Below are positions 15,589 through 18,641 of a DNA stretch of 18,641 nt, one piece after another; the stretch's first letter is position 1; each line of letters begins with the position of its first letter. The notes beneath the pieces were generated by a model. The model worked only from the letters and a program-made list of their open reading frames with translations. It was not told where the DNA came from and ran no database searches. Position numbers and translations under genes: made by a program. The stretch is from DASRLE01 sp964558455 (GTDB lineage: Bacteria > Verrucomicrobiota > Verrucomicrobiia > Limisphaerales > Palsa-1400), in NCBI GenBank assembly GCA_964558455.1, contig CAZLEE010000078.1, forward strand, positions 1 to 18,641, written 5' to 3'.

Positions 15589-16707
15589 GTGTCCATAATG
15601 AGTCTATTAACATCTGCCGCTGACGCCACTATGCCTGCCGCTGTTGCCACGGGCTCGGAATTTTCTTTCACTGTCAAACCGCTGCGCGGCGAAAGAATCA
15701 TAAACGCATTCGAGCGCCTGTTCGTCATGGCGCGCAATGCGGAAGCAACCATCATCAGCCTGACGATCTTCGGTTCCGTCCGCGCCCAACCGGCGGCGGA
15801 GGAAGCCATGCGCCACGTTTTCAGACGGATCAACTGGCCTGTCACCTGGGTTGAAGGCGCCTCCGACAACGACCAGCCCATCGCCGGAATCCAGGCCTTT
15901 GCCTTCACCGACGGCAAATCAACTCCCGTCATCCTGCATGGCCGGGTCGTCGGTTCCGTGTTTGAGGAAGCCGGCATCCGGCATTGTTTGCTCGGCGATT
16001 TAAGGCCGCAAGATTGTTCCATCCCCCGCCCCGACCAGTTCCGCCAGACTTTGGAAAACGTGAACGACGCCCTCGCCAGCGCCGGTTTTTCCTTTGGCGA
16101 CGTCGTCCGCACCTGGTTCTTTCTCGATAAACTTCTTTCCTGGTATGACGACTTCAACCAGATTCGGACCCAAGCCTACGACGCGATCAAATTCCGCACC
16201 GGATCGTTGCCCGCCAGCACTGGCATTTCCGGACGCAATCCGGCCGGCTCCGCCCTGGTGGTTGGTATCTGGGCCATGCAACCGCTCAATGACTCTGTCC
16301 GTATCCGCGAAGTCCCCTCGCCCCTGCAATGTCCCGCCCCCGCCTACGGCAGTTCCTTCAGCCGTGCCATGGAAATTTCCTCGCCGGCCGGACGCCGTCT
16401 TTTAATCTCCGGCACCGCCAGCATTGCCCCCGAAGGCCGCACGCTCTGGCCGGAATCTCTCGGACGGCAAATCGAACAAACCATGGCGGTGGTGGAAGCG
16501 ATTTTGACCTCGCGCGGTTTCGCCCTGCCGCACCTCACCCGTGCCACGGCCTACTTGAAACATCGCGCCGACATCCCCGCATTTGAAGCCTGGCGCGGCG
16601 GCTGGGGTCTTCATCCCTTGTCCGTCATCACAACCCACTGCGGGGTCTGCCGCGACGACCTGCTCTTCGAGTTGGAAGCCGATGCCTGGCAACCGTCCCC
16701 CGCCTGA
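15589..16707 (+). CDS. Protein with two Rid/YjgF-like domains, chorismatase-superfamily-like
   Basis: A 372-residue soluble protein of uncertain function. The first Rid-like half (about 95-235) contains PRPDQFRQTLENVNDALASA (146-165) and GDVVRTWFFLDKLLSWYDDF (170-189), the helix and strand pattern of the YjgF/YER057c/UK114 fold. The second half (about 255-368) shows SSFSRAMEI (255-263), RRLLISGTASIAPEGRTLWP (269-288), a helix QIEQTMAVVEAILTSRGF, and ends in CRDDLLFELEADA (354-366), the place where RidA proteins have their Arg/Glu ligand pair. The 'SFSRA ... LLISGTAS' arrangement in a two-domain Rid protein resembles chorismatases such as FkbO, Hyg5 and XanB2. It could instead be a Rid-type imine or enamine deaminase or an uncharacterised relative. 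The start is GTG 15589 or ATG 15598, neither with a clear Shine-Dalgarno sequence. No signal peptide is seen. No aromatic-pathway genes are adjacent. Confidence 0.7.
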   Translation: MSIMSLLTSAADATMPAAVATGSEFSFTVKPLRGERIINAFERLFVMARNAEATIISLTIFGSVRAQPAAEEAMRHVFRRINWPVTWVEGASDNDQPIAGIQAFAFTDGKSTPVILHGRVVGSVFEEAGIRHCLLGDLRPQDCSIPRPDQFRQTLENVNDALASAGFSFGDVVRTWFFLDKLLSWYDDFNQIRTQAYDAIKFRTGSLPASTGISGRNPAGSALVVGIWAMQPLNDSVRIREVPSPLQCPAPAYGSSFSRAMEISSPAGRRLLISGTASIAPEGRTLWPESLGRQIEQTMAVVEAILTSRGFALPHLTRATAYLKHRADIPAFEAWRGGWGLHPLSVITTHCGVCRDDLLFELEADAWQPSPA

Positions 16708-16873
16708 GCCGGCTCCCGGCCAATACATCACAGAATATTCGCGGAATCTCCCCCAGCTTGGTGGAAGCCCGATTTTTCCCGTTTTAGCCCCACGCGCGAG
16801 CGTCCACGTAATAATTTGTTCATCGGTCAGCCTTCAGCCTTTTTTTAGCCGCCTTTTTTAATGCACTTTTAAG
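16708..16873. other. Non-coding gap after the Rid-like gene with T-runs and an inverted repeat
   Basis: This stretch holds no credible gene. It is less GC-rich than its surroundings and has T-runs at about 16841-16846 and 16854-16859, each preceded by a similar AGCC element. An imperfect inverted repeat (16827-16834 with 16871-16877) encloses those T-runs and runs into the promoter proposed just downstream. A short stem (GCTT at 16756-16759 with AAGC at 16765-16768) precedes a five-T run and could weakly terminate the Rid-like transcript. None of these is strong. Confidence 0.3.
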
Positions 16874-16902
16874 CTGACACCACGACTGCCTCCCGCTATT
16901 CT
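16874..16902 (+). promoter_or_regulatory. Sigma70-like promoter for the nfeD-flotillin pair
   Basis: CTGACA (16874-16879, five of six consensus bases) is separated by exactly 17 bases from TATTCT (16897-16902, four of six). This is the best-formed promoter-like element in the window. It would start transcription near 16909 and leave an untranslated leader of about 60 bases containing the GC-rich palindrome at 16925-16943. Confidence 0.45.
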
Positions 16903-16924
16903 TTCTCTGTTCACCGGGAGTATG

Positions 16925-16943
16925 TTCCGGCGGTCCGCCGGGA
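16925..16943 (+). promoter_or_regulatory. GC-rich palindrome in the nfeD leader
   Basis: CCGGCGG and CCGCCGG form a perfect inverted repeat around a single T (16927-16941), extendable by one weak and one normal pair on each side. As RNA it folds a short GC stem with a three-base loop, ending 24 bases before the nfeD ATG. As DNA it could be an operator just downstream of the proposed start of transcription. No T-run follows, so it is not an intrinsic terminator. Function unknown. Confidence 0.35.
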
Positions 16944-16967
16944 CCAAAGTCATGGAAACTTTGTTTT

Positions 16968-17519
16968 ATGGTTTACGCGATTTGTTTTGTTGTCGGAATC
17001 GTTTTTGCTTTGGCCAGCGCATTCATGGGACACCTTTTCGGAGGACATGATATTCACCCTGGTCTGGGCACCGGAGGCCATGCCGAGGCGGGTTTTCAGG
17101 ACACCGGCCTGCCTGGTCTTGCGCCTTTCAGCCCCACCACCATCGCTTTGTTCATCACGGCCTTTGGCGGGTTCGGCCTGATCTTTTCGCGTATTGAGGC
17201 CACCCGCAATATTTGGATCAGCATTCCCCTGTCGATCCTGGGTGGCGCGATTATCGCCGCTATCGCCTTATGGGGCTTCGGCATAATTTTTCACAATACG
17301 CAGGGTTCCAGCGAATCCATCGTCGGCGCCCTCGTCGGCCACACCGCCACTGTGATCACCCCCATCCCCGCTGCCGGCGTGGGCGAAATCGCCTACGTCC
17401 AGTTTGGAACCCGCTACACCGCGCCCGCCCGCGAACAGAACGGCGCCCCGGTCGGCAACGGCCAAACTGTCAAAATCACCCGCATCGCCGAATCCCAATT
17501 TTTCGTTTCAGTTGTCTGA
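16968..17519 (+). CDS. NfeD-like membrane protein with C-terminal OB-fold (flotillin partner)
   Basis: A 183-residue membrane protein of the short NfeD class, lacking the ClpP-like protease domain of long NfeD proteins. Hydrophobic spans: about 1-22 (MVYAICFVVGIVFALASAFM), 57-76 (TTIALFITAFGGFGLIFSRI) and 83-108 (WISIPLSILGGAIIAAIALW onwards). The tail from about 118 has the OB-fold pattern: GHTATVITPIPAAGVGEIAY, VQFGTRYTAPA, GNGQTVKITRIAESQFFVSV. Between the first two spans is a Gly/His-rich loop with His 22, 27, 30 and 38. Members of this class (YuaF/YqiJ type) sit beside flotillin genes and are thought to work with them in membrane organisation; the next gene, 36 bases on, is a flotillin. 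The ATG at 16968 lacks a Shine-Dalgarno sequence, but no in-frame ATG or GTG lies shortly upstream. Confidence 0.85.
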   Translation: MVYAICFVVGIVFALASAFMGHLFGGHDIHPGLGTGGHAEAGFQDTGLPGLAPFSPTTIALFITAFGGFGLIFSRIEATRNIWISIPLSILGGAIIAAIALWGFGIIFHNTQGSSESIVGALVGHTATVITPIPAAGVGEIAYVQFGTRYTAPAREQNGAPVGNGQTVKITRIAESQFFVSVV

Positions 17520-17555
17520 CCCGACCTTGTTTCGTAATACCCCATACAAAAATCT

Positions 17556-18641
17556 ATGATCCCGATTATTCTTGCTGACTTCCTTCCCGCCGTCTCCACC
17601 ACCGGTATTGAGGTTATTGCCGCAGTGGCAATTGTCGTCGTCTTCCTCCTTTTCGCCGCCGTCTGGGCCAGCCGCTACACCAAGGTCGGGCCAAACCAGG
17701 TAATCGTCGTCTCCGGCTGGAAACGCAAATACACCGAGCCGGATGGCACTGTCGGCACACGCGGCTTCCGCATCGTCAAGGGCGGCGGCACGTTCGTCAT
17801 CCCGGTCATCGAAAAAGTCGATGTCCTCTCCCTTGAGTTGCTCACCATTGATGTCCAAACCCCCGAGGTTTACACCAGCAAAGGCGTCCCGGTGAAGGTG
17901 GACGGCGTCGCCCAAATCAAAATCAAGGGCGACGATATCTCCATCGCCACCGCCGCCGAACAGGTCCTGAGCAAAACAATCGACGACATTAAAAACGTCG
18001 CCACCCAAACCTTGGAAGGCCATCTCCGCGCCATCCTCGGCACCATGACGGTTGAGGACATCTACCAAAACCGCGACCAGTTCGCTTCCAAAGTCCAGGA
18101 GGTCGCCGCCGGCGACATGGCCAATATGGGCATGGGCATTGTCAGCTTCACCATCCGCGACATCCGCGATGGCCAGGGCTACCTGGACGCCCTCGGCAAA
18201 CCCCGCATCGCCCAGGTCAAACGCGACGCCGTCATCGCCCAGGCCGAGGCCGACCGGGACGCCATGATCCGATCCTCCCAAGCCACCCAGGCCGGACAGG
18301 AAGCGAAATTCCTGGCCGACACCAAAATCGCCGAGGCGCAACGGAATTACCAAACCAACGTGGCCAGCTTCCAAGCCGCTGTCAATCAGAAGAAGGCGGA
18401 GTCCGACCTCGCTTACGACTTGCAGAAATTCAAGACCGGCCAGTTGGTCAAGGCCGAGGAAGTCCAGGTCAGTATTATTGACAAACAAAAGCAGATCGAA
18501 CTGCAACAACAGGAAATCCTGCGCAAACAGCGCGAACTGGAAGCCAACATCCAAAAGCCGGCGGACGCCGAGCGTTACCGCGTTGAAACCCTCGCCAACG
18601 CCACCAAATTCCAACTCGAAACCGAAGCCGCCGGCGCCGCC
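17556..18641 (+). CDS. Flotillin / SPFH-domain protein, C-terminus cut off by the window
   Basis: The first 362 residues of a flotillin, a membrane scaffold protein of bacterial functional microdomains. The frame runs from the ATG at 17556 without a stop to the last base. One membrane span lies at about 18-38 (GIEVIAAVAIVVVFLLFAAVW). The SPFH/band-7 domain follows (about 42-215: YTKVGPNQVIVVSGWKRKY, GGGTFVIPVIEKVDVLSLEL, VYTSKGVPVKVDGVAQIKI, LEGHLRAILGTMTVEDIY, FTIRDIRDGQGYLDALG). From about 220 there is a long Ala/Glu/Gln/Lys-rich coiled coil (AQAEADRDA, KIAEAQRNYQ, KKAESDLAYDLQKFKTG), as in FloT/FloA-type and YqiK-like proteins, where it drives oligomerisation. It is probably cotranscribed with the NfeD-like gene 36 bases upstream. 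The residue pattern resembles FloT/YqiK rather than FloA, but I leave the symbol open. Confidence 0.93.
   Translation, partial: MIPIILADFLPAVSTTGIEVIAAVAIVVVFLLFAAVWASRYTKVGPNQVIVVSGWKRKYTEPDGTVGTRGFRIVKGGGTFVIPVIEKVDVLSLELLTIDVQTPEVYTSKGVPVKVDGVAQIKIKGDDISIATAAEQVLSKTIDDIKNVATQTLEGHLRAILGTMTVEDIYQNRDQFASKVQEVAAGDMANMGMGIVSFTIRDIRDGQGYLDALGKPRIAQVKRDAVIAQAEADRDAMIRSSQATQAGQEAKFLADTKIAEAQRNYQTNVASFQAAVNQKKAESDLAYDLQKFKTGQLVKAEEVQVSIIDKQKQIELQQQEILRKQRELEANIQKPADAERYRVETLANATKFQLETEAAGAA

Noticed and set aside
16706..16720. GAGCCGGCTC palindrome and overlapping GCCGG/CCGGC stem at the stop of the Rid-like gene
   Set aside because: The stem is short and not followed by a T-run, so I do not call it a terminator; such short palindromes occur by chance in GC-rich DNA.
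16952..17050. 32-codon open frame starting just upstream of and overlapping the NfeD-like gene
   Set aside because: It is Cys/Arg/Phe-rich, out of frame, and covers the NfeD N-terminus; a leader-peptide role cannot be excluded but nothing supports it.
17508..18614. 368-codon open frame on the - strand opposite flotillin
   Set aside because: It has skewed Asp/Gly/Leu/Val composition and no domain; the + strand frame is a clear flotillin running to the window end.
1..18641. tRNA, rRNA, CRISPR, insertion sequence or prophage signals
   Set aside because: The coding sequence is almost continuous; I saw no clover-leaf, repeat-spacer pattern, transposase or integrase motif in any gap.

Overview
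The window reads as chromosome of a GC-rich, aerobically respiring bacterium, most likely Verrucomicrobiota or a close PVC relative. The main reason is the exported DUF1549/DUF1553 + DUF1501 + pre-peptidase C-terminal (PPC) gene set, which is characteristic of Planctomycetes and Verrucomicrobia. A complete complex I membrane arm and a NfeD/flotillin pair fit this. The assignment comes from family content alone; no rRNA or other phylogenetic marker lies in the window.

Layout. (1) Positions 1-8096, + strand: the 3' part of nuoG, then nuoH-I-J-K-L-M-N, tightly packed with 4-base overlaps or gaps of about 20 bases or less. They encode the last iron-sulfur subunits of the peripheral arm and the whole proton-pumping membrane arm of NADH:quinone oxidoreductase. 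(2) 8258-9973, + strand: glnB (P-II nitrogen sensor) and gdhA (glutamate dehydrogenase), 39 bases apart, forming a nitrogen-assimilation pair directly behind the respiratory operon. (3) 9974-10125: a convergent gap holding a strong 66-base RNA hairpin. (4) 15454-10126, - strand: three exported proteins in one operon: a DUF1549/DUF1553 lipoprotein candidate, a DUF1501 alkaline-phosphatase-fold protein with an RR-type leader, and a large PPC/Ig-like surface protein. (5) 15589-16707, + strand: a protein with two Rid/YjgF-like domains, resembling the chorismatase (FkbO/Hyg5/XanB2) superfamily, divergent from the operon. (6) 16968-18641, + strand: a short NfeD-like membrane protein and a flotillin cut off by the window end, behind a plausible sigma70-type promoter and a GC-rich palindrome.

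Most of the window is ordinary core metabolism. The points I find worth a second look are: NuoM lacks the TM7 lysine of the proton channel; NuoG is very short after its N7 cluster; the DUF1549 protein lacks the usual CxxCH motif; the Rid-like protein is unassigned; and the gdhA-distal hairpin has features that favour a + strand RNA. I see no tRNA, rRNA, CRISPR array, insertion sequence or phage gene, no coding-free stretch over 300 bases, and no clear evidence of a wholly new system.
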